Assembly: GCF_028750675.1 (NCBI RefSeq) | Contig: NZ_JAQQPZ010000013.1 | Coordinates: 241,813 to 305,812 of the forward strand | Source: Shewanella metallivivens | GTDB lineage: Bacteria; Pseudomonadota; Gammaproteobacteria; Enterobacterales; Shewanellaceae | Direction of reading: 5' to 3' | DNA: 64,000 nt | Part shown: positions 8,565-17,465 of the stretch, piece after piece | How positions within the stretch are numbered: the stretch's first letter is position 1 | How the letters are laid out: the number at the start of each line of letters is the position of its first letter | Program-made: the position numbers and the translations under genes | Notes under the pieces: generated by a model | Database searches by the model: none | Told to the model about the DNA's origin: nothing | What the model saw: the letters and a program-made list of their open reading frames with translations, nothing else

Positions 8565-11500
8565 TTATACTGGCGCTACCGCATCATGATTAGGGCGCAA
8601 TTTATTCATGATATTGGCGATAAACTCTTTTGTTTCGCATTGAATCAACAGCAATGACGGTGTCAAAATCAAGGTGATCACTGTGGCAAACAAAATACCA
8701 TACCCAAGAGCAGCCGCTGCAGGAATTAAAAACTGCGCCTGTAATGAGGTTTCGCCTAATAATGGTGCTAAGCCTGCAAACGTGGTCACCGATGTGAGCA
8801 GTACTGCACGTAAGCGTCCGGTACATGACTCAACAATGGCATCGTGTACAGACAAGCCTTCTTCTTTAAGCAATTCATTAAAACGCGACACCAATAATAG
8901 ACTGTCGTTTACCACCACACCACTTAAAGCCAATATACCATTTAACGATAAAATACTGATGGTTAAGTCGTTCCACCAATGGCCTAAAATCGCCCCAACC
9001 ACACCAAATGGAATCGCGGTCATAATGATCACCGGCTGCACATACGACTTAAGCGGAATGGCTAATAAGGCATAAATGGCAATCAACGCCAGCACAAACA
9101 TCGACTCAATTGAGCTTGTGGTTTCGGCTTGCTGCTCAGCTTCACCGGCAAAATTAAAGCTCACGCCTGGGTATTGCACTTCAAGTTGCGGCACTAACGA
9201 TTGTTGTAATTGGCTCACTAACTCATTAGAAGCAATCTTATCTTTATCTAACACCGCACTAATATACACCGCACGTTGACTGTCGATACGGGTGATACTT
9301 GATGGCTGATAGTCGTTAAAAATATCGGCTACATGGCTTAATGGCACTATGGTTCCGTCACTAGTACGAACATTAGCAAGTTTGACATCACCAATGGTTT
9401 GGCGGTCTTCATCTGGGTAACGTACGCGCACTTTTACTTCGTCTTTACCGCGTTGAAAACGCTGTACCACGCCGCCACCAAATGACTGCAGTATTTGCCC
9501 AGATAAGGTTTCAGTATCAAATCCGAGTGCGCGGCCTTGAGCGGTTAATTCAAAGCGGTATTGTGGTTCACCTAAATCCAGGTTGTTATCGATACCACTG
9601 ACGCCGTCCATGGTTTCGATAGCCGCTTTTAACGCTTGCCCAGCAGCAAACACTGACTCAGTATCGCTGGCTTTTATCTCTACTTTAAAATTATCGAGCA
9701 TTTCTTTTTTAGCTAACACTTTTAGCTTTTTAACCCCTTCCATTTGGCCAACCGCTTCGGTCCATTTTACGGTAAATTCTTTTAGGCCATAAGGCGCACC
9801 TGACGCTAACTCAACCATTACCTGGCCTGAGTCACTGCTGCTGGCAAGTACATGTAAACTCTTAATGTACGTGGCGGAGTCCTCATCGCTATACTGGGCT
9901 GAAAGCTGAGCATCTACTCGTTTAGCCGCGCTTTCTAAGCTGGTTAAGTTTTTATAGGTTTGACCAAAGCTGGCGTCATTTTGCATCGAAAAGTCAGCAA
10001 CCGCTGTATCGCCAGTAATATCTGGGAAAAACGCCACCCTGACACTGCCAGTAATTGGCATGCCGGCCACCAAAATAAACATCGCAATAAACACCATCAC
10101 CACGGCATAACGAAAACGCAATGCAAACTCAATTAATGGTTGGTAAATCACTCGACTAGACCACTTTAAACCGCTGTCGGCAGCATGCTGTATGTGGTTA
10201 AACCAAGATTTTTTAGCACGCTTCTTAGTATCAATATGGGCTAAATGTGACGGTAAAATAAACTTAGATTCCACCAGCGACAACATTAAACAAATCGCCA
10301 CTACCGTACCAAACTGAGCATAAATCTGCCCTAAGCGCCCTTCTACATTGGCTAAAGCCACAAACGCCACCACGGTGGTGAGTACACCAAAAATAGTCGG
10401 CGTTGCCACCTTTAACGTGCCTTTAATGGTGTTATCAATCGTGTCGCCGTATTTTTGTCTGGTGCTATAGACACTCTCACCGACCACTACTGCGTCATCA
10501 ACCACAATCCCCAACGCCATAATAAAGCCAAAGGTGGTCATTTCATTCAGGGTTAATCCGGCAAAATTGTTGGTCATGAAAAACAAGGTGCCAAAAAACA
10601 CAAACGGCAAGCCTGCCGCTACCCAAAACGCCACACGAAGGTTTAAAAATAACGCCAAAATGATAAACACTAACGCAATACCGCTTAGGGCATTTTTAAC
10701 CAACAGGCTTAAACGTTCGGTAATAAGTGTACTTTTGTCATACCATGAGGCAATACTGACATTCTCAGGTAAGACGTTCGAATTTTTCCATTTTTCAACC
10801 ACTTGCTTTGCTTGATCGACAATATCAACGATGTCACCGTTTTCATCCATCACAATCTCAATCGCACTCGAACTGACATTGTTATAACGCGACAATACAA
10901 ATGTGTCGTCAGCAAAATCATCTTTCACTGTGGCAATATCACCCAAGGTAATTAACGAACCTTGGCTGTTAGTAATGATGGGCAGAGCCATAAAGTCTTG
11001 TTGCTGATACGCCTGATCTGACACTTTTAAGCGCACAGTTTTATCGTCGTTGTACAAGCTGGTCGAAATTGACGTCGCAGATTCAGCGTTTACGGCATTA
11101 GCAACAGACTCTAAGGTTAACCCATAGGCTTGCAGCTTTGCTTCATCGACTTCAATTGAAATCATTGGCTCAGCTTTGGCTTTAATCTCAAGGTCGTGAA
11201 TGGCATCCTGGCTTAATAAATCTGACTTTAATTGCTCTGCTAATGCCTGCAATGTGGTGCGGTCTGTATCACCATAAATCTCAATCCACAGCGCATGATC
11301 TTGCATGCGCATTTTATCGATAACCGGATTTTCAGCTTCGCTAGGAAAGTTATAAATGGCGTCGACATTGGTTTTAATGTCGGTGAGCAAGGTATCTAAA
11401 TCATACGAGCTGGTTTTCTCAATAATCACACTACTGCCATTGGCATTAGAGGTTGAGGTAATACGTTTAATCCCTGGTACGGTTTCTAAGGCATCTTCAA

Positions 11501-11726
11501 TTTTAATCGCGATGCCTTCTTCTGCTAATACAGGATCGCCACTGTCATAGGTGACAGACACGGTGACACGATCTGGCTCTAAGCTCGGAAAAGCCTCTTT
11601 TCGTAAGCTATTAAGCGAGAACAGACCTACAACAATAATACCAATTAACAGTAAGTTAGATGCTACTGAGTTTCTGGCAAACCAAGCTATTGCCCCTGTG
11701 TGAGTCGATTGAGGATTAGACATCAC
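8565..11726 (-). CDS. RND efflux permease subunit
   Basis: A 1053-residue inner membrane proton antiporter. The first helix begins at about residue 21 after a soluble N-terminus (ARNSVASNLLLIGIIVVGL). The proton-relay motif GIVVDDAVVVGE is in the central membrane block, and the duplicated C-terminal half carries LSLNGILALSGVVVNDSLLL. This is the architecture of the HAE/AcrB-like group, which exports drugs, dyes, bile salts or fatty acids. It overlaps the adaptor gene by one base and works with it and the upstream outer-membrane factor as a tripartite pump. The substrate cannot be inferred. Confidence 0.93.
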   Translation of the reverse strand: MMSNPQSTHTGAIAWFARNSVASNLLLIGIIVVGLFSLNSLRKEAFPSLEPDRVTVSVTYDSGDPVLAEEGIAIKIEDALETVPGIKRITSTSNANGSSVIIEKTSSYDLDTLLTDIKTNVDAIYNFPSEAENPVIDKMRMQDHALWIEIYGDTDRTTLQALAEQLKSDLLSQDAIHDLEIKAKAEPMISIEVDEAKLQAYGLTLESVANAVNAESATSISTSLYNDDKTVRLKVSDQAYQQQDFMALPIITNSQGSLITLGDIATVKDDFADDTFVLSRYNNVSSSAIEIVMDENGDIVDIVDQAKQVVEKWKNSNVLPENVSIASWYDKSTLITERLSLLVKNALSGIALVFIILALFLNLRVAFWVAAGLPFVFFGTLFFMTNNFAGLTLNEMTTFGFIMALGIVVDDAVVVGESVYSTRQKYGDTIDNTIKGTLKVATPTIFGVLTTVVAFVALANVEGRLGQIYAQFGTVVAICLMLSLVESKFILPSHLAHIDTKKRAKKSWFNHIQHAADSGLKWSSRVIYQPLIEFALRFRYAVVMVFIAMFILVAGMPITGSVRVAFFPDITGDTAVADFSMQNDASFGQTYKNLTSLESAAKRVDAQLSAQYSDEDSATYIKSLHVLASSSDSGQVMVELASGAPYGLKEFTVKWTEAVGQMEGVKKLKVLAKKEMLDNFKVEIKASDTESVFAAGQALKAAIETMDGVSGIDNNLDLGEPQYRFELTAQGRALGFDTETLSGQILQSFGGGVVQRFQRGKDEVKVRVRYPDEDRQTIGDVKLANVRTSDGTIVPLSHVADIFNDYQPSSITRIDSQRAVYISAVLDKDKIASNELVSQLQQSLVPQLEVQYPGVSFNFAGEAEQQAETTSSIESMFVLALIAIYALLAIPLKSYVQPVIIMTAIPFGVVGAILGHWWNDLTISILSLNGILALSGVVVNDSLLLVSRFNELLKEEGLSVHDAIVESCTGRLRAVLLTSVTTFAGLAPLLGETSLQAQFLIPAAAALGYGILFATVITLILTPSLLLIQCETKEFIANIMNKLRPNHDAVAPV

Positions 11727-12931
11727 TATACCTCTTCCTTAGCCAACACTTTGGTGCCAACTTTAAAGTTACTTAATGGGCGTTTTACAACTTGCATTTG
11801 GGCTGGCATATCTTGCTTATTAGTCATTGGTGTCACATAAACAAAGCCGCCTTTTTCGAATGCAATATTAGCTGCAGACTTAGCTAATAGGCCATTCTCG
11901 TCCACAAACCAAATGTCACCTTGTTGTGAAATAGCCGACGAAGGTAATTGCCATAAGTTTGTTAGCGACCTGCCTTGAATCTTGGTTTTAACAAAGGTGC
12001 CTGGATACAAATCGGTTTGCTGTGCAAGTGGGTCATCAACCACCACGACTAATGAACGTTGACGGCTGGTTTCGGTTAAATGTTGCTCTACGCGCTCAAT
12101 GTAGCCTTGCCATTGATATTGGCCATCGGTGCTTTGTAACGTGACATTCCAAGGCGTTTTGGCTAATTCAGCGTTATCAAATGCAGGTAAGTTTTTCCAT
12201 TGCATTTCAGACAAAGGTACATTGATTTCAACTTCGGCCACACTGTACAAGATGCCAAGTTCTGTGCCGGTTTGCACATAGCTTCCTGGCTGAATATTGC
12301 GGCTAATAATCAATGCATCAAAGGGGGCAGTAATTTGGGTGTAAGCCAGATCTTGTTGGGCTTTTTTAAGTGCTTGCTTTGCATTGTCTAATGCGGCTTT
12401 AGCTTGAGCTAATTGTGGGGTACGCAATACAAGCGGTGATGCTGGCTCGCCAGACAAACCTGAACGCAACCACTCCGCTTTTGCTTGTTCGCCTTCGCGT
12501 TGCTCTTCTAATAAATCCAGTTCTGCCTGGGCAACATCGGTTTGCGCTTGGGTTAATGCTTGTTGATAACTGGTGTCATTGATTTGACCTAATACCGTGC
12601 CTTTTTTGATCACCTGGCCTGATTCAAATTGACGATTTAGCTCAATGACCTTTCCACTGACTTCTGCACTTAAGGTGAGCTCAAAGCGCGGTTTTGCTTC
12701 ACCAAAACCAATCACTTCTGCTTGGTACTCTTGACCATTAACCGTAACAACCCCCACTTGAGGCAATAACGTTGCAGGCGCACTTTTTTCAAGTGGCTTG
12801 CCCGGAGCTTCAGCAGCGGGGGCTTTTTGATTAGGCGCAGGCGGTAATTTAGAGGCGGTATAACCTAATGCTGCAAAAATGCTGCCCACAGATAATACAG
12901 TAACAATGACGTTCATACGGTTAAGTTTCAT
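11726..12931 (-). CDS. RND periplasmic adaptor subunit (membrane fusion protein)
   Basis: A 401-residue adaptor anchored by an N-terminal helix (VIVTVLSVGSIFAALGYTAS). A proline-rich linker leads into the lipoyl/barrel-sandwich half (SGKVIELNRQFESGQVIKKG), a long helical hairpin of alanine and glutamine repeats, and the second lipoyl half (ITAPFDALIISRNIQPGSYV). A beta-barrel domain follows. It bridges the RND permease to the outer-membrane factor. Its start overlaps the end of the upstream TolC-like gene by four bases and its stop meets the permease start, so the three are translated together. Confidence 0.92.
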   Translation of the reverse strand: MKLNRMNVIVTVLSVGSIFAALGYTASKLPPAPNQKAPAAEAPGKPLEKSAPATLLPQVGVVTVNGQEYQAEVIGFGEAKPRFELTLSAEVSGKVIELNRQFESGQVIKKGTVLGQINDTSYQQALTQAQTDVAQAELDLLEEQREGEQAKAEWLRSGLSGEPASPLVLRTPQLAQAKAALDNAKQALKKAQQDLAYTQITAPFDALIISRNIQPGSYVQTGTELGILYSVAEVEINVPLSEMQWKNLPAFDNAELAKTPWNVTLQSTDGQYQWQGYIERVEQHLTETSRQRSLVVVVDDPLAQQTDLYPGTFVKTKIQGRSLTNLWQLPSSAISQQGDIWFVDENGLLAKSAANIAFEKGGFVYVTPMTNKQDMPAQMQVVKRPLSNFKVGTKVLAKEEV

Positions 12932-14334
12932 GCGGATACCCCTAGACCTAATGCCAGGCCTAAATCAATGCGGTTAACAAGACGGTTATAAATGGTGGTG
13001 GCAAGCTGCGCTTCAATATCATAGGTTTGCTGCTGCACGGTAAGTAGGTCAAAAATATCAACCAAACCTTGGCGATACTTTTCTTCGTAACTGACAAAAC
13101 TACGCTCAGCACTCATTTGTGCCTCGGTTAAATATTGTTGTTGTTTAGCCAGTGAATACTCTTGGCCAACGCTGTTTTCAACTTCGTTGACTGCGGTTAA
13201 TAGGGTGTCTTGGTAAATCCAGTAACTTTGCTCAGTGGTTAAGCGCGCCAATTCGGCTTGCGACTTTAACAAACCACCTTGAAATAACGGCGCAGATAAC
13301 TGCCCAAGCACACTCCATAGTGGCCCTGTGAGTAGCGCGTCACTTGGCGACTCTGCCATGTCGGTTAGGCTGGCAGATAAACTGATAGACGGTAACATCG
13401 CTTTATAAGCGGCATCGGTACGTAATGATTCGGCTTCGATATTATAAAATGCCATCTTAACGTCTGGTCGACGCCCAAGGTTTTGTTCACCCAGTACACT
13501 TATTGGATTGATAACAGCAGGAAATTTCGTGGCGATATTGGCGGCTAACTCTTCACCGGTCCATTGTCCGGTTAATAGGGTTAAGTCACGTTGACTTTGG
13601 GCAAGCTGCTCTTGGTAACTCGCCAGTGTGGCGCGAGTGCTCGCCGTACTGGTATTGGCGTTATCAAGGTCTTCTAAACTGCCTAAACCCACACGATAAC
13701 GCGCCATAATCAGTGCCTGGTTGTTTTCAAGTACCGCTAAACGTTGTGTTTCAATCGCCACTAATTGCCGCTGTAAGCTAATGTCTAACCAACTGCGCAT
13801 GACATTGGCCGCCACTAAATCTTTGGCACTTTGTAAACTGGCTTGTGAACTTGCAATATCTTTTAAGGCAGCATGACTGCTGTCGGCAATTTTTTGCCAT
13901 AAATCTAATTCCCAGCTCACTGTGATGTCGGTGGTGTAGCTGTCGTCACTGTCTTCTGTTGCTGAGCCACTAAAGCCCGCATCAACCGAGGGCAAACGAC
14001 TTGCAGAGGTAATACCATGCTGGGCATACGCCATATTTAACGCCACAACGCTTTGTTGCAAACTCGGATTATTTGCTAGTGCGCTAGTAATAAATTGCTG
14101 TAACTCTGGCACGTTAACGAGGTCGGTCAATGTCGCCACGGCAACGGGTGAAGTTGTAGCAGCATCCCTTTGCTTTGATTCTGCCAATAGCTGCGCCAAT
14201 AAGCGCTGGCTAAGATCGGCCTCAGTTTGGCTCGCCTGGTCACTATAATTGGCATAATCGACACTGCTGCAGCCCAAAAGTGTCGACACCATCAGTGCGA
14301 GCATTGCGTTACGTAAAGCCAGTTTTACCATCAT
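12928..14334 (-). CDS. TolC/NodT-family outer membrane efflux lipoprotein
   Basis: A 468-residue outer membrane factor. The N-terminus is a lipoprotein signal (LALMVSTLLGCSSVDY) with the acylated cysteine at the LLGC box, typical of the NodT/OprM subgroup. The body shows the two OEP repeats, for example SWELDLWQKI, RRPDVKMAFYNIEAE and YRQGLVDIFDLLTVQQ. It forms the trimeric exit duct of the pump. This is the first gene of the five-gene operon, with a promoter-like region 45-80 bp upstream that carries a direct repeat. Confidence 0.92.
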   Translation of the reverse strand: MMVKLALRNAMLALMVSTLLGCSSVDYANYSDQASQTEADLSQRLLAQLLAESKQRDAATTSPVAVATLTDLVNVPELQQFITSALANNPSLQQSVVALNMAYAQHGITSASRLPSVDAGFSGSATEDSDDSYTTDITVSWELDLWQKIADSSHAALKDIASSQASLQSAKDLVAANVMRSWLDISLQRQLVAIETQRLAVLENNQALIMARYRVGLGSLEDLDNANTSTASTRATLASYQEQLAQSQRDLTLLTGQWTGEELAANIATKFPAVINPISVLGEQNLGRRPDVKMAFYNIEAESLRTDAAYKAMLPSISLSASLTDMAESPSDALLTGPLWSVLGQLSAPLFQGGLLKSQAELARLTTEQSYWIYQDTLLTAVNEVENSVGQEYSLAKQQQYLTEAQMSAERSFVSYEEKYRQGLVDIFDLLTVQQQTYDIEAQLATTIYNRLVNRIDLGLALGLGVSA

Positions 14335-14376
14335 GATTTGCGCCTCAAAACCTGTGTATTACACCATAATGGCACT

Positions 14377-14411
14377 AGCATAACGAAAGGCAGGTTAAGG
14401 AGGGGTTAAGG
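14377..14411 (-). promoter_or_regulatory. Operon promoter with PmrA/PhoB-like direct repeat
   Basis: On the minus strand two copies of CCTTAACC (14411-14404 and 14400-14393) repeat with an 11-base period, which reads as CTTAAC-N5-CTTAAC. Ten bases further on lies TATGCT (14382-14377), a good -10. This is the geometry of OmpR/PhoB-class activator promoters, where the tandem half-sites replace the -35. It lies 43-77 bp upstream of the first gene of the efflux operon that encodes such a regulator. Family fit is known biology; binding is inferred. Confidence 0.6.
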
Positions 14412-14495
14412 TGGGTGATGGAAGATGAAATAGTAAAATGATTGAATATGTTTTAGATATAGATCCTTAAAAAATTCTATAGGTTGATTGAAGTC

Positions 14496-14536
14496 AATGA
14501 CGGCCAAGCTGCGCTATCGAACATATGGCCGTCATT
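14496..14536 (-). terminator. Stem-loop after dehalogenase gene
   Basis: An 11-bp perfect inverted repeat (AATGACGGCCA at 14496-14506, TGGCCGTCATT at 14526-14536) with a 19-base loop lies 22 bp past the stop of the dehalogenase-like gene. The T-tract is poor, so it may act as an mRNA end-stabiliser or a rho-assisted terminator. Confidence 0.45.
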
Positions 14537-14558
14537 TGTATTAAGATGAGTAAACGGT

Positions 14559-15467
14559 TTAACGATTATCGGCAATAAAGTTAACGATAACTTCAGCTAA
14601 TACTTCACCTTGGTCTTCTTGTAAGTAGTGACCAGCTTTAGCGATAATGGTATGTTTTTGCCCTTGAGCACCTGGAATGATTTGTTGCATCATTTTATCG
14701 CCACCAGCTGTGATCGGGTCTGAGTCACTAAAGGCGGTTAAAAATGGCTTATTCCATTGAGATAACATTTTCCAAGCTTCTCGGTTTTTATGAGTCGCTG
14801 GATCATCAGGTGTAATAGGCACCAGTAAAGGAAACTCTCGTGCACCAGCTTTGTATGATTCATCAGGAAATGGAGCATCATAAGCAGCAATAACGTCATC
14901 TGATAAATTAGAAACTGTTGCACCATTGATCATGTGTCCAGTAGGGAAGTTTTCAACTTCTTGCGAATAATTAAACCATTGCATAAATGCAGGATTTGTT
15001 TCTTCATCGCCTGTGGGCAACATGGTATTTGCCGCAACAATACGGCTATAACGTGGAACATCTTCTGTAGCCAAACGCAGCCCGATTAATCCTCCCCAAT
15101 CTTGGCAAACAAGAGTCACGTTATTTAATTCGAGTTGTGCAACAAATGACTTCATCCAATCAACATGACGTTGATAAGTATAATCAGAACGTTTACTGGG
15201 TTTATCTGAACGCCCAAACCCAACGAGGTCTGGAACGATAACTCGATGTCCCGCAGCCACAAGAATCGGAATCATTTTACGATATAAAAAACTCCACGAA
15301 GGCTCTCCATGAAGTAACAATAACGGCTGAGCCTCTTTACTCCCTTCATCAAGATAATGCATACGTAATTGACCACCTTCATAGTCGTTAACGAAGAGGT
15401 AATTAGGTGTGAATTGGTAATCAGGTAAGTTAACGAAGTATTTATCATCCGTTCGTAAAAATTCCAT
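14559..15467 (-). CDS. Haloalkane dehalogenase-like alpha/beta hydrolase
   Basis: A 302-residue cytosolic hydrolase of the haloalkane dehalogenase subfamily. HGEPSW (from H53, with E55 in the oxyanion loop) and CQDWGG (nucleophile D123 followed by the halide-binding W124) match the HLD-I/DhlA style. A late aspartate (D248 or D250) and H280 in KAGHYLQED complete the triad. The reaction would be hydrolytic removal of halide from haloalkanes, although many such proteins have unknown natural substrates. It has its own ribosome site and no partner genes. Confidence 0.82.
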   Translation of the reverse strand: MEFLRTDDKYFVNLPDYQFTPNYLFVNDYEGGQLRMHYLDEGSKEAQPLLLLHGEPSWSFLYRKMIPILVAAGHRVIVPDLVGFGRSDKPSKRSDYTYQRHVDWMKSFVAQLELNNVTLVCQDWGGLIGLRLATEDVPRYSRIVAANTMLPTGDEETNPAFMQWFNYSQEVENFPTGHMINGATVSNLSDDVIAAYDAPFPDESYKAGAREFPLLVPITPDDPATHKNREAWKMLSQWNKPFLTAFSDSDPITAGGDKMMQQIIPGAQGQKHTIIAKAGHYLQEDQGEVLAEVIVNFIADNR

Positions 15468-15582
15468 AAGTCTCTACTCTCCCATTATAAAAAACGATTT
15501 TATGAGTCGAATAACATAATAACTATTATTACAACATCAAACCTTTAGCGGATATATTTTAAAAATAGACTAAAAACAAAAG

Positions 15583-16038
15583 TCACCTCATGTTTTTAAC
15601 TATCCTTCTGCTTTCTATGTCTATAGCGCAGACTTGGTTATATATATTTTTAATAAGGCTTTTTAACTCATGGTGGCTTGGGTCATTATATTCTTGATTA
15701 ACCCAAGCATTAGACAAGGTTAGGATTAACCTTTCGGCTTGATTTAAATTAACTCTCTGTGATGCTTTAACAAACAACAATTGACAACTGATGACTAAAC
15801 ACTTAAAAACCAATTCATTTTTTAATGGCTGTTCAAAATTTTTCTCTTCATTTTTTAACCATGTAGGTACACCATCACTGTACACTAGCGCAGCGATTAA
15901 ATTCGTTACGGTGTTTATATCTGTGGCACCATTAAAGTGTTGCATAATATCTTCTGAATCACGTAAACGTAATGATAAACTATGCCCCAGTTCAGCTTTG
16001 TGCCATTGTTGAACGAATGCTTTTAAAAATGTCATCAA
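15583..16038 (-). CDS. dmsH: DmsH-like protein of DMSO reductase cluster
   Basis: A 151-residue soluble protein with no recognised domain. It is the last gene of the cluster, 7 bp after the DmsG-type chaperone gene. This matches the position and size of dmsH in the Shewanella dmsEFABGH operon, whose role is unknown. The sequence is mainly helical and has no signal peptide, so it acts in the cytoplasm, probably in enzyme maturation. The symbol rests on synteny rather than sequence recognition. Confidence 0.6.
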   Translation of the reverse strand: MMTFLKAFVQQWHKAELGHSLSLRLRDSEDIMQHFNGATDINTVTNLIAALVYSDGVPTWLKNEEKNFEQPLKNELVFKCLVISCQLLFVKASQRVNLNQAERLILTLSNAWVNQEYNDPSHHELKSLIKNIYNQVCAIDIESRRIVKNMR

Positions 16039-16045
16039 TATTTAC

Positions 16046-16711
16046 CTATCGATAAATTGCCATTTGTTTTGTTTGTAGCTCAAACACTATTTCGAGATGT
16101 AAAAAATATTCCCTGGTTAAAATAGAAAATGCTTTAAAATAATCCGTTTCAGCATGAGAGTAAGCTAACTCTAAGCAACGATATGCCCAAGGTAATAAAT
16201 GTTGTTCCAATAGTTGTTTTATAATTGATTGGTAATATGCGTTTTGCGGTTCTTCTATTAATTTCTTTAACAAAAAAGACAATACCGCCAATATTAAGCC
16301 GATATGATCTACTGGCTCATTCGCTTTCATGTCGATATTAATATTGTGTGAAACGTAAAACTGCTTTAAATCCATGGTGCTCGCGTCATTGAGTAACTGA
16401 GACGAGCTTGTGTAAGCGGATCCCCAAGGTGCAGCTACAGGTGTGCCTGGTCCGTAAAACAACATGCCATAATCGAGTTTTAACTTGATTATGGCTTCTT
16501 CATCATCGCTCCATTGATCTAAAAATCGTTGTAAAAGCGCTAAAGCATTAGGACTAGTGTCGCTTGCCTTTTGGATGGGCCAGTTTTCAACTATGCCTTG
16601 TATCTTAAAGGTATTAACTAAATCTGACTCGGGATATACACTAAACACTGCATGCAATACATTGGCAATGGCTTGTAAATCTTGAAGCTTTTCAATGTTC
16701 ATATCGTTCAC
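16046..16711 (-). CDS. dmsG: TorD/DmsD-family chaperone for DmsA
   Basis: A 221-residue all-helical protein of the TorD family. The diagnostic motif is LDYGMLFYGPGTPVAAPWGS, i.e. the F-x-GPG...P-x-x-S pattern. Such chaperones bind the twin-arginine leader of a molybdoenzyme and hold it for cofactor insertion before export. Its client is almost certainly the DmsA gene product encoded two genes upstream. It lies 61 bp after dmsB and 7 bp before the dmsH-like gene, within one operon. Confidence 0.85.
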   Translation of the reverse strand: MNDMNIEKLQDLQAIANVLHAVFSVYPESDLVNTFKIQGIVENWPIQKASDTSPNALALLQRFLDQWSDDEEAIIKLKLDYGMLFYGPGTPVAAPWGSAYTSSSQLLNDASTMDLKQFYVSHNINIDMKANEPVDHIGLILAVLSFLLKKLIEEPQNAYYQSIIKQLLEQHLLPWAYRCLELAYSHAETDYFKAFSILTREYFLHLEIVFELQTKQMAIYR

Positions 16712-16772
16712 ATTTGCTTGTTAAATATCACAAAAGATAGGGTGTAATAACCTTTATTACACCCTCCACTTT

Positions 16773-17450
16773 TTATACCTCTCTGACGTTGAGGATTTTT
16801 CCAGCACTTGAGCCAACCGGTTGCGCTTTTCGTGAGGCTTTAACAATTAAATTAGGCGATGTAATCGATTCCGATGGTAATGGCGCAAAATGACCATCTC
16901 CATCGCCATATTTAGCGCGAAGGTTCTCCATTGTGTCGAAATCTAAAGCTCGTAAAGGACATGATTCAACACAAATTGGTTTTTTCCCTTCCGCAAGCCT
17001 ATCGTAGCAACCATCACACTTAGTCATGACCTTACGCTCTATGTCGATTTGAGGTGCATCATATGGGCAAGCTCTTGAACAGCTCTCACACCCAATACAC
17101 AACGACTCTTCAACTAAGACTAATCCATCTTCTGATCGCTTATGCATCGCACCTGTAGGACAAGCTTTAACACATACTGGTTCAGAACAATGGTTACAGC
17201 CTACAGAAGCATAATAAGCAAAAATGTCTTGTTCATAACTCTCATCTGCATTTTGGTCCCATGAACCACCGCCATATTCATACACTCGGCGCCATAACAT
17301 ACCAGGCATAGCAGATACGCCTTGAGTGGTTACATCGTCCTTACTGCGTGTTTTTCCAACCATGCGATCTTTACAAGCAACATGACATGTTTTGCAGCCA
17401 GTACATTTACTGCTATCGAAATAAAAACCTAATTGAGTTTCTTGTGTCAT
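16773..17450 (-). CDS. dmsB: DMSO reductase iron-sulfur subunit DmsB
   Basis: A 225-residue electron-transfer subunit with four cysteine clusters: CTGCKTCHVAC, CNHCSEPVCVKACP, CIGCESCSRACP and CDGCYDRLAEGKKPICVESCP. That is the 4 x [4Fe-4S] pattern of DmsB/PsrB-type proteins. It has no signal peptide of its own and would be co-exported with DmsA. It passes electrons to the molybdenum subunit. It starts 15 bp after dmsA. There is no DmsC-type membrane anchor gene in the cluster, which is expected for the outer-surface Shewanella enzyme fed by a decaheme cytochrome. Confidence 0.93.
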   Translation of the reverse strand: MTQETQLGFYFDSSKCTGCKTCHVACKDRMVGKTRSKDDVTTQGVSAMPGMLWRRVYEYGGGSWDQNADESYEQDIFAYYASVGCNHCSEPVCVKACPTGAMHKRSEDGLVLVEESLCIGCESCSRACPYDAPQIDIERKVMTKCDGCYDRLAEGKKPICVESCPLRALDFDTMENLRAKYGDGDGHFAPLPSESITSPNLIVKASRKAQPVGSSAGKILNVREV

Positions 17451-17465
17451 TTTAATTTACCCCTC

